Assembly: GCA_004557905.1 (NCBI GenBank)
Contig: SFFH01000014.1
Coordinates: forward strand, 1-54,574
Direction: 5' to 3'
DNA length: 54,574 nt
DNA from: Clostridiales bacterium
GTDB lineage: Bacteria > Bacillota > Clostridia > Christensenellales > Aristaeellaceae
This document shows, piece by piece, positions 23,954 through 32,762 of the stretch. The position numbers and the translations under genes were made by a program. Each line of letters begins with the position of its first letter. Position 1 is the stretch's first letter. Below the pieces are notes generated by a model. It ran no database searches. It saw only the letters and a program-made list of their open reading frames with translations, and had not been told where the DNA came from.

Positions 23954-25741
23954 TTACCTGGAGAGCGCAGCGGACTCGCCGGCGATGCGGCCGAACACAA
24001 CGGTGTCGGTCAGCGCATTGCCGCCCAGACGGTTGGTGCCGTGGATGCCGCCGGTCACCTCGCCAGCCGCATACAGGTTCTCGATGATCTCACCGTTCTC
24101 GTTGTACACGCGGCACTTGGTGTCGATGCGGACGCCGCCCATGGTGTGGTGCACGGTCGGGACGCGGGCGCCGGCATAGAACGGGCCATTGTCGATCGGC
24201 GCGCCGAACAGGGTGCGGCCGAACTCGTCCGCCTGGCCCTCGAGGTCGCCGCCGGTGCAGTGACGGTTGTACTCGGCGATGGTCGCCTTCAGGTTCTCGG
24301 CGTCAACGCCCATGAGCGCAGCCAGCTCGTCCAGCGTGTCGGCCTTCACCGCACGGCCGGCCTCAACCAGCTGGTTCGCGGTCTCGCCGAAGTTGTTGAG
24401 CTCGTCGCCAGTCGGATAGGTGTCGGAGTCCATGACGATCCACATGGTCGCGTCTTCCTGCGCGAACAGATCGCGGGTCATGTCGTCGCGGCGGCCGCCC
24501 TCATCGCCGTAGCGGAGGCCGGACTTGTTGACGAAGATACGGGAGTCCACGCCGTGCTCGATGTTGCCGGACAGGGAGCCGGTCACCGGGTCGCCCAGCG
24601 GCAGGAGCTGGATGTTGCCCATCTGCACGAAGTCAGCCTGCAGCGCCTGCAGCATCTTCACGCCGTCGCCGGTGGCGCCTTCATGGTTGGTGGACAGGAC
24701 GGTCTCGTCCAGGGTGCCCCAGATCGCGTCGTACGCCATGCGCAGGCTGACGTTCTTGGAGAAGCCGCCGGTCGCCACGACCACGCTCTTGGCATTGATG
24801 GTGATGGTGTTGCCGGTCTCGCCGGTGCAGACGATGCCGCAGGCCGCGCCACCCTCATCCACCAGGATCTTCTCGGCCTTGGTGTTGAGCATCAGGCTCA
24901 TGGTGTCCTGATGCGCGTCCAGGTACTTGGTGTAGGTGTCAAAGAAACCGGTGCCCGCCGGCATCACCGGCTTCCAGGCGCGCGGCCACAGGCCGCCGGA
25001 AACGGTGAAGACGCGGTCCTCGCCGTACCATTCCATGCCCAGCTCCTTGGTCCACTGGATCGCATCCCAGGCGTTGGAGACCAGGGTCATGACCAGCTCC
25101 GGATCGCCCTGATAGTCACCGCCCTTGAGGGTCTGGGTGTAGTGCCAGAACACGGAGTCGTTCTGCTTGATGGCGAACTCGCTGCGATCCTCCACAGCGT
25201 TCACCGCGCCGCCGGCCAGGATGGTGTTGCCGCCAACCTTGGGCATCTTCTCGACGACGATGACGTTCGCGCCGTTCTGCTGCGCAGAGATCGCGGCCGC
25301 CAGGCCCGCGCCGCCAGCGCCGATGACGACGACGTCGGTCGTCAGCTCCTCGTCAGCCGCCTTCTCGACGACGACTTCCTTCTTCTCCATCAGCGCAGTG
25401 GTGTCCACGCCGCCGTTCTCCAGCGCAGCCTTGACGGTCGCCAGGATCGCATTGGAGGTCATGGTCGCGCCGGCCACGGTGTCGACGTTGATGGAGTTCA
25501 GCTCCACCATCTGCGCAGGGATCTGCGCGCACGGCAGCTCGCAGATGCCGGCGGTGTCCTTGCACTCGTCCACGGTCACGGCCTTGATGGAGCCGTCGTC
25601 CGCCAGGGTGACGGTCACGGTCACCGCGCCGACGCCGCCGATCTGGGAATCGCCGGTGGCGGTGTAGCTGGTGTCAGCCACGGCCAGGACGGCGGTCATC
25701 ATGAGCGCAAGCGCCAGGATGACGGAAAGAATCTTCTTCAT
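23954..25741 (-). CDS. Exported FMN/FAD-dependent reductase (fumarate reductase-like flavoprotein)
   Basis: The 595-residue protein has a signal peptide (about 1-21), an FMN-binding domain (about 30-115) and a flavoprotein domain like fumarate reductase or urocanate reductase. DTVAGATMTS (87-96) fits the motif at which ApbE attaches FMN to a threonine. GAGGAGLAAA (141-150) binds FAD; HHTMGGVRID and GEVTGGIHGTNRLGGNA are active-site and FAD-end motifs. Such proteins reduce an organic acceptor outside the cell, fed by electrons from the membrane. No haem motif is present. The substrate cannot be told from sequence. The start at 25741 follows GGAGG and is better than an upstream ATG at 25780. 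Confidence 0.9.
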   Translation of the reverse strand: MKKILSVILALALMMTAVLAVADTSYTATGDSQIGGVGAVTVTVTLADDGSIKAVTVDECKDTAGICELPCAQIPAQMVELNSINVDTVAGATMTSNAILATVKAALENGGVDTTALMEKKEVVVEKAADEELTTDVVVIGAGGAGLAAAISAQQNGANVIVVEKMPKVGGNTILAGGAVNAVEDRSEFAIKQNDSVFWHYTQTLKGGDYQGDPELVMTLVSNAWDAIQWTKELGMEWYGEDRVFTVSGGLWPRAWKPVMPAGTGFFDTYTKYLDAHQDTMSLMLNTKAEKILVDEGGAACGIVCTGETGNTITINAKSVVVATGGFSKNVSLRMAYDAIWGTLDETVLSTNHEGATGDGVKMLQALQADFVQMGNIQLLPLGDPVTGSLSGNIEHGVDSRIFVNKSGLRYGDEGGRRDDMTRDLFAQEDATMWIVMDSDTYPTGDELNNFGETANQLVEAGRAVKADTLDELAALMGVDAENLKATIAEYNRHCTGGDLEGQADEFGRTLFGAPIDNGPFYAGARVPTVHHTMGGVRIDTKCRVYNENGEIIENLYAAGEVTGGIHGTNRLGGNALTDTVVFGRIAGESAALSR

Positions 25742-25764
25742 ACGGTTCTTCCTCCTTCTGTTCT

Positions 25765-25790
25765 TTGATCGATTGTTCATTAACGATCAA
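25765..25790 (-). promoter_or_regulatory. Inverted repeat in the leader of the flavoprotein gene
   Basis: TTGATCG and CGATCAA are spaced by 12 bases. They lie just downstream of a TATAGT (25803-25808, minus strand) that could be the -10 element. It may be an operator or a leader hairpin. Confidence 0.45.
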
Positions 25791-25888
25791 TCATCTCTTT
25801 ACACTATACATCCTCAAGCTGCTTTTGAAGCAAGGCTCCTGCTTGCAGTTTTTCCGTCATTTTTAGGCGCATCCAGGCGGTTTTTGCA

Positions 25889-26686
25889 TCACTCAAACGT
25901 CATATAGGTATCATAATAATGATATCTTTTGCCACCGGAGCAGACCGCAAACAGCAGGCTTCCCCACATCGTTTCCTTTTGCACAAACCGGTGCTCCCGG
26001 GCGAAGGCGAGAATGGGTCTGAAGATCACGTCCGGCTCGTCAAACTGCTCCTCGCCGCAGGTGACCACGGCGTGCAGCGCCATCCCGCCGGGGATGTGGC
26101 GCGTGACGCAGCCATCCGCTTCAATGCCGCAGTTCGCCGCTCTTCTGGCGGAAATGATCAGAGAGGGCACTGCGTGCTCGTCTGTGAGCTCCCGGCAGAT
26201 GGACAGGCTGACCGCCGGCGCGGCTTCGATCCACCGCTTGGCAGCCGCCTGCTCGCTCCTGTCCAGCGGAATGCGGCCGCCGGAGCTGCTCCGAAAACAG
26301 ATCATATCCTCCGCGCGGCGGATATCCACTGTGCCTGTGGACAATAGCCCTTCCTCACCGCACGCAATCAGGCGCCCGATGTCCTGCGCCAGAGCCGCGT
26401 ACTGCTGCGCGGCAAGCGCTGCCTCGTCTCTCTTTTCCTTCATCTGCGCGATGACCTGCGTGCCCGTCAAGTCTTCCGCGCTGAACTGCCGGGCGATGTC
26501 ACGAACCGGGACGCCCATCGCCCGGTACTTTTTCGCGCTGATGAGCCGATAGATATCCGCCTCCTGATAGTAGCGCCAGCCGGATTCCACCTTAGGCGTG
26601 TCGATGATGCCCTCTCTCTCGTAAAAGTGCAGCGCGCTGGTCGTCATGCCCAGCACGCGGGATACGTCGCCGATTGAATAGCGCAT
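25889..26686 (-). CDS. MerR family transcriptional regulator with effector domain
   Basis: A 265-residue regulator. The N-terminal MerR helix-turn-helix has YSIGDVSRVLGMTTSALHFYEREGI and WRYY, followed by a coiled dimer helix (about 75-115). The C-terminal part (about 120-265) resembles GyrI-like small-molecule binding domains, not a metal-binding loop. The start at 26686 follows GGGAGGGG. It reads toward the exported flavoprotein gene 147 bases downstream, so it may control that gene. Confidence 0.88.
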   Translation of the reverse strand: MRYSIGDVSRVLGMTTSALHFYEREGIIDTPKVESGWRYYQEADIYRLISAKKYRAMGVPVRDIARQFSAEDLTGTQVIAQMKEKRDEAALAAQQYAALAQDIGRLIACGEEGLLSTGTVDIRRAEDMICFRSSSGGRIPLDRSEQAAAKRWIEAAPAVSLSICRELTDEHAVPSLIISARRAANCGIEADGCVTRHIPGGMALHAVVTCGEEQFDEPDVIFRPILAFAREHRFVQKETMWGSLLFAVCSGGKRYHYYDTYMTFE

Positions 26687-26845
26687 GAGCGCCCCCTCCC
26701 AAATCAAAAGCCACTTTCGGTTTGTTTGAAAATCTGCAGCCGGAGTTCGCCGAAAATGCACAAATCTGTCAATTCTCTGACATTCTGATTGTACACAGTT
26801 TTGCGGAAAAGATCAATGATTCTATTCAAATTCGCCGCCTTGTGC

Positions 26846-26851
26846 TATAAT
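26846..26851 (+). promoter_or_regulatory. -10 element before mnmG
   Basis: TATAAT lies 35 bases before the mnmG ATG, with a weak upstream element (TTCAAA, 26825-26830). Confidence 0.5.
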
Positions 26852-26885
26852 AGCCTTTGTTTATCTGAGGCTTACGGAGGATCGT

Positions 26886-28760
26886 ATGGATCGTTTTGAT
26901 ATCGTCGTCATCGGCGCCGGTCACGCGGGCTGCGAAGCGGCCCTTGCGTGCGCGCGCATGGGCCTGCATACGCTGCTGCTCACGCTCAATCTCGACGCGA
27001 TCGCGCTCATGCCCTGCAATCCCGCCATCGGCGGCACGGGCAAAGGCCATCTGGTGCGTGAAATCGACGCGCTGGGCGGCGAGATGGGCCGCGCCATCGA
27101 CGACACGTTCATCCAGTCCCGCATGCTCAACACGGGCAAGGGCCCGGCCGTCCACTCCCTGCGCGCGCAGGCGGACAAGCGCGCCTATCAGCAGCGGATG
27201 AAGCGCGCGCTCTTTGGCGAGCCAAATCTCGAGGTGCGCCAGGGCGAGTGCGGCGAGATCCTCGCTGAGCGCGGCGCAATCATCGGCATTCGCACAACCA
27301 CCGGCGCGCAGATCGCCTGCAAGGCCGCCGTCGTCTGCTCCGGCGTGTACATGGACAGCCGCATCATCATCGGCGAGGCCAGCTGGCAGGGCGGCCCGCA
27401 GGGTCTGCTCTCCTCCATGCAACTGGCGGGCGCGCTGCGCAGGCTGGGCGTCTCGCTGCGTCGGTTCAAGACCGGCACGCCGCCGCGCGTCGAGGAGAGC
27501 TCCATCGACTTTGACGAGATGGAGCCTCAGCCCGGCGACGAGGTCATCACCCCGTTCTCTTTCATGACGGACGGTGCGCTTGCCAACCGCGCGCAGTGCT
27601 ACCTGACCTACACCAACGCGGAGACGCACCGCATCATCCGCGAGAACATCCACCGCGCCCCCATGTACCAGGGCACGATCAAGGGCACCGGCGCGCGCTA
27701 CTGTCCCTCCATCGAGGACAAGATCATGCGCTTTGCAGACAAGGAGCGCCACCAGCTGTTTCTGGAGCCGGAGGGGCTTGATACCAACGAGTGGTATGTG
27801 CAGGGCCTGTCCACCTCGCTGCCGGAGGACGTGCAGATCGCCATGCTGCACACGATTCCCGGCCTTCGTCGCGCGCGCGTGCTGCGTCTGGCGTACGCGA
27901 TCGAGTACGAGTGCATCGATCCCCTGCAGCTGCGCGCAGATCTGTCGCTGCGCGCGCTGAACGGCCTGTACTTCGCGGGCCAGATCAACGGCACCAGCGG
28001 CTACGAGGAGGCCGGCGCGCAGGGCATTCTGGCAGGCATCAACGCCGCGCGCTTTGTGCAGGGCAGGGAGAGCGTCATCCTCGGCCGCGACCAGGCCTAT
28101 ATCGGCGTGCTGGTGGACGACCTGACGACCAAGGGCACGAACGAGCCCTACCGCATGATGACCAGCCGATGCGAATACCGCCTGCTTCTGCGCCAGGACA
28201 ACGCCGACCTGCGGCTGACGGAGATCGGCCACAGCGTGGGCCTGGCCAGCGACGAGCGGCTTGCGCGCATGCAGCAAAAGCGCGCGCAGACAGAAGCGGC
28301 TATCGCCCGGCTCAAGAAGACCTGGATTGGCAAAAGCGAGACGCTTGACCGCTGGATGGCGCTTCACGACCAGGCCGAGGCGAGCGGCAGCGTCTGCGCC
28401 GCGGACCTCATCCGCCGCCCGGGCATCGGCTATGCCGATCTGGAATCGATTGATCCTGCCTGGGCTCCCCTGCCCCGCGAGACCCTGCAGCAGGTGGACA
28501 TTGCCCTGCGCTACGAGGGCTATCTGGAGAAGGAGCGCAGACAGGTCGAGGCGTTCCGCAGAAACGAGGACACGCTGCTCCCTCAGGGCTATGACTACAT
28601 GAGGCTCGACACCCTGCGCATTGAGGCGCGTCAGAAGCTGACCGCGCAGCAGCCGCGCTCCCTCGGCGAGGCCAGCCGCATTTCCGGCGTGTCGCCGGGC
28701 GACATCGCCGTGCTGATGGTCTGGCTGGAAAAGCGCAGCCGCGAGCAGCGCCCCGACTGA
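26886..28760 (+). CDS. mnmG: tRNA uridine-5-carboxymethylaminomethyl modification enzyme MnmG
   Basis: MnmG (GidA) works with the GTPase MnmE to place a carboxymethylaminomethyl group on U34 of certain tRNAs. The 624-residue protein is complete: FAD loop GAGHAGCEAA (10-19), CNPAIGGTGKGHLVREIDALGG in pieces, KTGTPPR, and the conserved MTSRCEYRLLLRQDNADLRLT region. It begins after ACGGAGG. In many Bacillota rsmG follows; here csoR does. Confidence 0.96.
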   Translation: MDRFDIVVIGAGHAGCEAALACARMGLHTLLLTLNLDAIALMPCNPAIGGTGKGHLVREIDALGGEMGRAIDDTFIQSRMLNTGKGPAVHSLRAQADKRAYQQRMKRALFGEPNLEVRQGECGEILAERGAIIGIRTTTGAQIACKAAVVCSGVYMDSRIIIGEASWQGGPQGLLSSMQLAGALRRLGVSLRRFKTGTPPRVEESSIDFDEMEPQPGDEVITPFSFMTDGALANRAQCYLTYTNAETHRIIRENIHRAPMYQGTIKGTGARYCPSIEDKIMRFADKERHQLFLEPEGLDTNEWYVQGLSTSLPEDVQIAMLHTIPGLRRARVLRLAYAIEYECIDPLQLRADLSLRALNGLYFAGQINGTSGYEEAGAQGILAGINAARFVQGRESVILGRDQAYIGVLVDDLTTKGTNEPYRMMTSRCEYRLLLRQDNADLRLTEIGHSVGLASDERLARMQQKRAQTEAAIARLKKTWIGKSETLDRWMALHDQAEASGSVCAADLIRRPGIGYADLESIDPAWAPLPRETLQQVDIALRYEGYLEKERRQVEAFRRNEDTLLPQGYDYMRLDTLRIEARQKLTAQQPRSLGEASRISGVSPGDIAVLMVWLEKRSREQRPD

Positions 28761-28770
28761 TTCATTTCCA

Positions 28771-28803
28771 CCTGGCGGATTTTTCCGCCGGGTTTTCTTA
28801 TTT
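28771..28803 (+). terminator. Terminator of mnmG
   Basis: CCTGGCGGA-TTTTT-CCGCCGGG is followed by TTTTCTTATTTT. Confidence 0.8.
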
Positions 28804-28809
28804 TCCCTC

Positions 28810-28838
28810 TTGTTTTATACCCCATTAGGGTATATAAT
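28810..28838 (+). promoter_or_regulatory. Promoter of csoR-copA
   Basis: TTGTTT (28810-28815) and TATAAT (28833-28838) are separated by exactly 17 bases. The spacer is almost entirely filled by the CsoR operator, so bound repressor would block RNA polymerase. Confidence 0.75.
28816..28834 (+). promoter_or_regulatory. CsoR operator
   Basis: TATACCCCATTAGGGTATA is a 7-5-7 inverted repeat (TATACCC/GGGTATA). Its form, with C/G runs flanked by TA steps, agrees with copper-responsive CsoR operators, and csoR is the next gene. Confidence 0.75.
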
Positions 28839-28867
28839 ACGGTCATCCGAACGAGAGGTGATTTGTC

Positions 28868-29170
28868 ATGGAAAATGAAAGCTGCTGCTGCGCAAAGACG
28901 AAAGTGCGCACAGAGCAGGAGTACAAGGATCTGATCACGCGGCTCAACCGCATCGAGGGGCAGATCCGCGGCATCAAGGGCATGGTCGAACGCAACGCAT
29001 ACTGCACGGACATCCTCACGCAGGTTTCCGCCGCCAACGCTGCGCTGAACAGCTTCACCAAGGTGCTGCTGGCCAATCATATCAAGACCTGCGTCGCGCA
29101 GGACATCCGTGACGGCAAGGACGAGACGATCGACGAGCTGGTCTCCACGCTTCAAAAGCTGATGAAATAA
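28868..29170 (+). CDS. csoR: CsoR family copper-sensing repressor
   Basis: A 100-residue all-helical repressor. Cys46, His71 and Cys75 have the same spacing as the Cu(I) ligands of CsoR (Cys36, His61, Cys65 of the mycobacterial protein). RLNRIEGQIRGIKGMVE is the DNA-binding face. A run of three cysteines near the N-terminus (CCC, 6-8) is extra. Copper binding should release the operator at 28816 and switch on the downstream copper ATPase. It is separated from copA by 107 bases without a clear promoter. Confidence 0.92.
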   Translation: MENESCCCAKTKVRTEQEYKDLITRLNRIEGQIRGIKGMVERNAYCTDILTQVSAANAALNSFTKVLLANHIKTCVAQDIRDGKDETIDELVSTLQKLMK

Positions 29171-29277
29171 CCGGCATGATGTCGGCGGCATCACCGACGA
29201 AGCTCTGTGAATACCGCTGCTCTGTGCTCGAGGCCGTAGCTTGCAGAAACGTTTTTCAACAAAAGGGAGGGATTCCT

Positions 29278-31794
29278 TTGGAACAATATATTGTCACGGG
29301 CATGAGCTGCGCCGCCTGCAGCGCCCGGGTGGAAAAGGCGGTTTCCGCCGTGCCGGGCGTGACGGCCTGCTCGGTCAGCCTGCTGACCCACTCCATGGGC
29401 GTGGAGGGCACGGCGAGCCCTCAGGCGATCATCAAGGCCGTTGAGGACGCCGGCTACGGCGCATCGCTGAAGGGCGCTGCGCGTGCCGCCGGCAGCTCCG
29501 CCGCCCTTAGCGAGGATGCGCTTGCCGATCACGAGACGCCCGCGCTCAAGCGCAGGCTCATCGCGTCGCTCGGCTTCCTCATCGTGCTGATGTACTTCTC
29601 CATGGGCCACATGATGTGGGGCTGGCCGCTTCCCGCGTTCATGGCTGACAATCACGTCGCTATGGGCCTGGTGCAGCTGCTGCTTGCCGCCGCCGTGATG
29701 GTCATCAACCAGAAGTTCTTTGTCAGCGGCTTCAAAGGGTTGATTCACCGCGCGCCGAACATGGACACGCTGGTGGCGCTCGGCTCCGGCGCATCGTTTG
29801 TGTACAGCACCTATGCCCTCTTCGCCATGACGGACGCGCAGCTGCGCGGTGACGCGGCGGGCGTGATGGGCTGCATGCACGAGTTCTACTTTGAGTCCGC
29901 CGCGATGATCCTCGCGCTCATCAGCGTGGGCAAGATGCTCGAGGCGCGCTCCAAGGGCAAGACGACCGACGCGCTCCGGAGCCTGATGAAGCTCGCACCG
30001 AAGACCGCCGTGCTCCTGCGTCACGGTCAGGAGGTGACCGTGACGATCGAGCAGGTCCGCCTGGGCGACGTCTTCGTCGTGCATCCGGGCGAAAACATCC
30101 CGGTGGACGGCGTGGTGCTCGAGGGAGAAAGCGCGGTCAACGAATCCGCGCTGACAGGCGAGAGCATCCCGGTCGACAAGGCCCCGGGCGACGCGGTGTC
30201 CGCCGCGACGGTCAACCAGTCCGGCTTCCTCCGCTGCGAGGCGACGCGCGTCGGCGAGGACACGACGCTCTCCCAGATCGTCAAGATGGTCTCCGACGCC
30301 GCCGCGACCAAGGCCCCGATCGCCAAGATCGCCGACCGGGTCTCCGGCGTGTTCGTCCCCGCGGTCATTGCCATCGCCGCCGTGACGACGGCCGTCTGGC
30401 TGCTGGCCGGTCAGAGCATCGGCTTCGCCCTCGCCCGCGGCATCTCCGTGCTGGTCATCAGCTGCCCGTGCGCGCTGGGGCTGGCCACGCCGGTGGCGAT
30501 CATGGTCGGCAACGGCCTGGGCGCCAGGAACGGCATCCTGTTCAAGACCGCCGTCTCGCTGGAGGAAGCCGGCAAGACCGAAATCGTGGCGCTGGACAAG
30601 ACCGGCACGATCACCCGCGGCGAGCCGAAGGTGACCGACATCCTGCCCGCCGACGGCGTGACAGAGCAGACGCTGCTTGCCCTCGCCTATGCGCTGGAGC
30701 AGCACAGCGAGCATCCGCTGGCCCGCGCCGTGATCAGCCGTGCCGGAGAAGCTGCATGCACGCCGCAGGAGGTCAGCGACTTCCGTGCGCTGCCCGGCAA
30801 CGGCCTGACCGCGAAGTTGGACGGAACGACGCTCACCGGCGGCAGCATGACGTTCATGCAGACCGTGGCGGACATTCCCGCCTCCCTGGCCGCGCAGGCG
30901 GAGCGCCTCGCCGGAGAGGGCAAGACGCCGCTGCTGTTCGCCAGGGACCGTCAGCTGCTGGGCGTGATTGCCGTCGCAGACGTGATCAAGGAGGACAGCC
31001 CCGAAGCCATCCGCGCGCTGAAGAATCTGGGTATCCGCGTCGTCATGCTCACCGGCGACAACGAGCGCACCGCGCGCGCCATCGGCAGGCAGGCGGGCGT
31101 GGACGAGGTCATCGCGGGTGTGCTGCCCGACGGCAAGGAGGCGGTGATCCACAGGCTCAAACAGCAGGGCAAGGTCGCGATGGTCGGCGACGGCATCAAC
31201 GACGCGCCCGCCCTCACCCGCGCAGACATCGGCATCGCCATCGGCGCGGGCACGGACATCGCCATCGACGCTGCGGACGTCGTGCTGATGCACAGCCGCC
31301 TGTCCGATGTGCCGGCAGCCATCCGTCTGAGCCGCGCAACGCTCAAAAACATCCACGAAAACCTGTTCTGGGCGTTCTTCTACAACACCATTGGCATTCC
31401 GCTGGCGGCAGGCGTGTTCATTCCGCTCTTCGGGCTGAAGCTCAATCCGATGTTCGGCGCAGCGGCGATGAGCCTGTCGAGCTTCTGTGTGGTCACGAAC
31501 GCCCTGAGGCTGAATCTTTTCAAGCTGCACGACGCAGGGAAAGATAAGAAAACCAGAAAGAGAAGACATAAGGAGGTCAAACCCATGGAAAAGACGATGA
31601 AGATCGAAGGCATGATGTGCCCGCACTGCGAAGGCCGCGTCAAGAAGACGCTGGAAGCGCTGGACGGCGTAACCGGCGCCGAGGTCAGCCACACGAGCGG
31701 CACCGCCGTGGTGACGATGAGCACACCGGTTGCGGATGACGTGCTCAAGAAGGCTGTCGAGGATCAGGGCTACCCGGTGCTGGAGATCAAATAA
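29278..31794 (+). CDS. copA: Copper-exporting P1B-type ATPase with C-terminal CopZ-like domain
   Basis: The 838-residue ATPase starts at TTG 29278, 7 bases after GGGAGG; a longer frame upstream has no matching site. Domains: heavy-metal domain with MSCAAC (9-14); membrane helices; the CPC motif (396-398); DKTGT with the phosphorylated Asp440; GDGINDAPAL. CPC and the N-terminal CxxC indicate Cu(I) export. The last 69 residues, from Met770, are a second heavy-metal domain (MMCPHC, Cys781/Cys784) that looks like a free CopZ chaperone. An AGGAGG (31571-31576) and ATG (31585) lie in frame before it, so a separate chaperone could be made from inside the gene. The basic linker before it reads like a former spacer. 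Confidence 0.93.
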   Translation: MEQYIVTGMSCAACSARVEKAVSAVPGVTACSVSLLTHSMGVEGTASPQAIIKAVEDAGYGASLKGAARAAGSSAALSEDALADHETPALKRRLIASLGFLIVLMYFSMGHMMWGWPLPAFMADNHVAMGLVQLLLAAAVMVINQKFFVSGFKGLIHRAPNMDTLVALGSGASFVYSTYALFAMTDAQLRGDAAGVMGCMHEFYFESAAMILALISVGKMLEARSKGKTTDALRSLMKLAPKTAVLLRHGQEVTVTIEQVRLGDVFVVHPGENIPVDGVVLEGESAVNESALTGESIPVDKAPGDAVSAATVNQSGFLRCEATRVGEDTTLSQIVKMVSDAAATKAPIAKIADRVSGVFVPAVIAIAAVTTAVWLLAGQSIGFALARGISVLVISCPCALGLATPVAIMVGNGLGARNGILFKTAVSLEEAGKTEIVALDKTGTITRGEPKVTDILPADGVTEQTLLALAYALEQHSEHPLARAVISRAGEAACTPQEVSDFRALPGNGLTAKLDGTTLTGGSMTFMQTVADIPASLAAQAERLAGEGKTPLLFARDRQLLGVIAVADVIKEDSPEAIRALKNLGIRVVMLTGDNERTARAIGRQAGVDEVIAGVLPDGKEAVIHRLKQQGKVAMVGDGINDAPALTRADIGIAIGAGTDIAIDAADVVLMHSRLSDVPAAIRLSRATLKNIHENLFWAFFYNTIGIPLAAGVFIPLFGLKLNPMFGAAAMSLSSFCVVTNALRLNLFKLHDAGKDKKTRKRRHKEVKPMEKTMKIEGMMCPHCEGRVKKTLEALDGVTGAEVSHTSGTAVVTMSTPVADDVLKKAVEDQGYPVLEIK
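31585..31794 (+). CDS. copZ: CopZ-like copper chaperone, nested in frame at the end of copA
   Basis: A 69-residue heavy-metal-associated domain: MKIEGMMCPHCEGRV, then the usual beta-alpha-beta pattern to VLEIK. A strong AGGAGG lies 8 bases before the ATG at 31585, which would be pointless if the domain were only made as part of CopA. There is no stop codon between copA and this domain. It may therefore be made both as a CopA domain and as a free chaperone, comparable in result to the short CopA product of E. coli made by frameshifting. This is inference until protein is detected. Confidence 0.5.
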   Translation: MEKTMKIEGMMCPHCEGRVKKTLEALDGVTGAEVSHTSGTAVVTMSTPVADDVLKKAVEDQGYPVLEIK

Positions 31795-31804
31795 ATCGGC
31801 ATAC

Positions 31805-31839
31805 AAAAAGGAGGCGGAAATCCATCCGTCTCCTTTTTT
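31805..31839 (+). terminator. Terminator of csoR-copA
   Basis: GGAGGCGGA and TCCGTCTCC form a stem around AATCCA-like loop sequence, followed by TTTTTT. Confidence 0.82.
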
Positions 31840-31850
31840 GATGGAATAAC

Positions 31851-31937
31851 ACTGGGCTGCCGCCCAGACCTGCTCAGGGGCGCCACCCCTGAACCCCGCA
31901 AGGGACTTCGCCCCTTGACCCCATTACGCTTCGCGCT
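31851..31937 (-). repeat. Hairpin-rich dispersed repeat, copy B
   Basis: On the minus strand it reads GCGAAGCG, GGGGTCAAGGGG, then stems AAGGGG/CCCTT, AGGGG/CCCCT and TGGGCGGCAGCCCA, in the same order as copy A at 23701. It separates the copA terminator from the HAD phosphatase stop. Confidence 0.75.
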
Positions 31938-31957
31938 TCAGAAAGCATCATTTGCGG

Positions 31958-32758
31958 TTAAAGATACGGGATCATATCGGCGAGCTTGCCGAAGATCAGA
32001 TCCGGCTTCACGTCGGAGGTCGCCACGTCGTCCATCGTCGCCTCACCGGAGAGCACGAGGATGCCCGTCATGCCGTGGTTCACGCCGGTCGCCACGTCCG
32101 TGTACAGCCGGTCGCCCACCATCGCCATTTCCTCCAGCGCAAAGCCCGTGCGGCGAAGCGCCTCGTCGACGATGCCCTTGTACGGCTTGCCCAGGATCAC
32201 GTCCGCCTTTCGGCCCGTGCTCGCCTCGATGAACGCCATGATCGCGCCCATGTCGGGGATAAAGCCGGTCTCAGTCGGGCAGTTGAAGTCCGGATGCGTC
32301 GCGATGTACGGCTTGCCGTAGCGGATGTAATCGCAGACCTTGCACATCTTCGCGTAGTCGAGCGTCGTGTCAAACGCCACGATCACGTAGTCCGCGTCAT
32401 CCTCGGTCAGCTCAAGGCCCAGCGAGAGCATCTCCTCGCGCAGCATCGGGTTGCCCAGCAGATAGCACTTCTGGCCCGGGAAATGCTCGAGGCAGTAGTG
32501 CGCCGTCGCATGGCCGGAGGACATCACGTCGCGGTATTCCTCCGGGACGCCCATTCTCTCCAGCTTCTTTTTGTAGACAGAGGCGGACTTGCTCGAGTTG
32601 TTCGTAAGGAAACGCGCCGTACGTCCGGTGCGCTTCAGCGCAGCGAGGAAATCCAGCGAGCCCTCGATCAGCTGATCGCCCAGGTAGAACGTACCGTCCA
32701 TATCCAGCAGGAAGCAGCGGATAGGCGCAAGCCGCTTACGGATTTCTTGCTCAGTCAT
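31958..32758 (-). CDS. HAD-IIA family phosphatase (NagD-like)
   Basis: A 266-residue HAD hydrolase. The nucleophile and acid are Asp19 and Asp21 in LLDMDGTFYLG; FLTNNSSKS, GKPYKGIVDEAL and MVGDRLYTDVATG are motifs II to IV of the IIA class. Members dephosphorylate small sugars, glycerol phosphate or phosphoglycolate. Its place at the end of a GlpA/GlpB-like operon suggests a three-carbon phosphate, but this is inference. It starts 4 bases after the DUF1667 stop. Confidence 0.88.
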   Translation of the reverse strand: MTEQEIRKRLAPIRCFLLDMDGTFYLGDQLIEGSLDFLAALKRTGRTARFLTNNSSKSASVYKKKLERMGVPEEYRDVMSSGHATAHYCLEHFPGQKCYLLGNPMLREEMLSLGLELTEDDADYVIVAFDTTLDYAKMCKVCDYIRYGKPYIATHPDFNCPTETGFIPDMGAIMAFIEASTGRKADVILGKPYKGIVDEALRRTGFALEEMAMVGDRLYTDVATGVNHGMTGILVLSGEATMDDVATSDVKPDLIFGKLADMIPYL

Positions 32759-32762
32759 ACGC

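Noticed and set aside
29191..31806. Long open frame opposite copA (871 codons)
   Set aside because: Antisense to a clear P-type ATPase; no domain or signal; same codon-bias effect.
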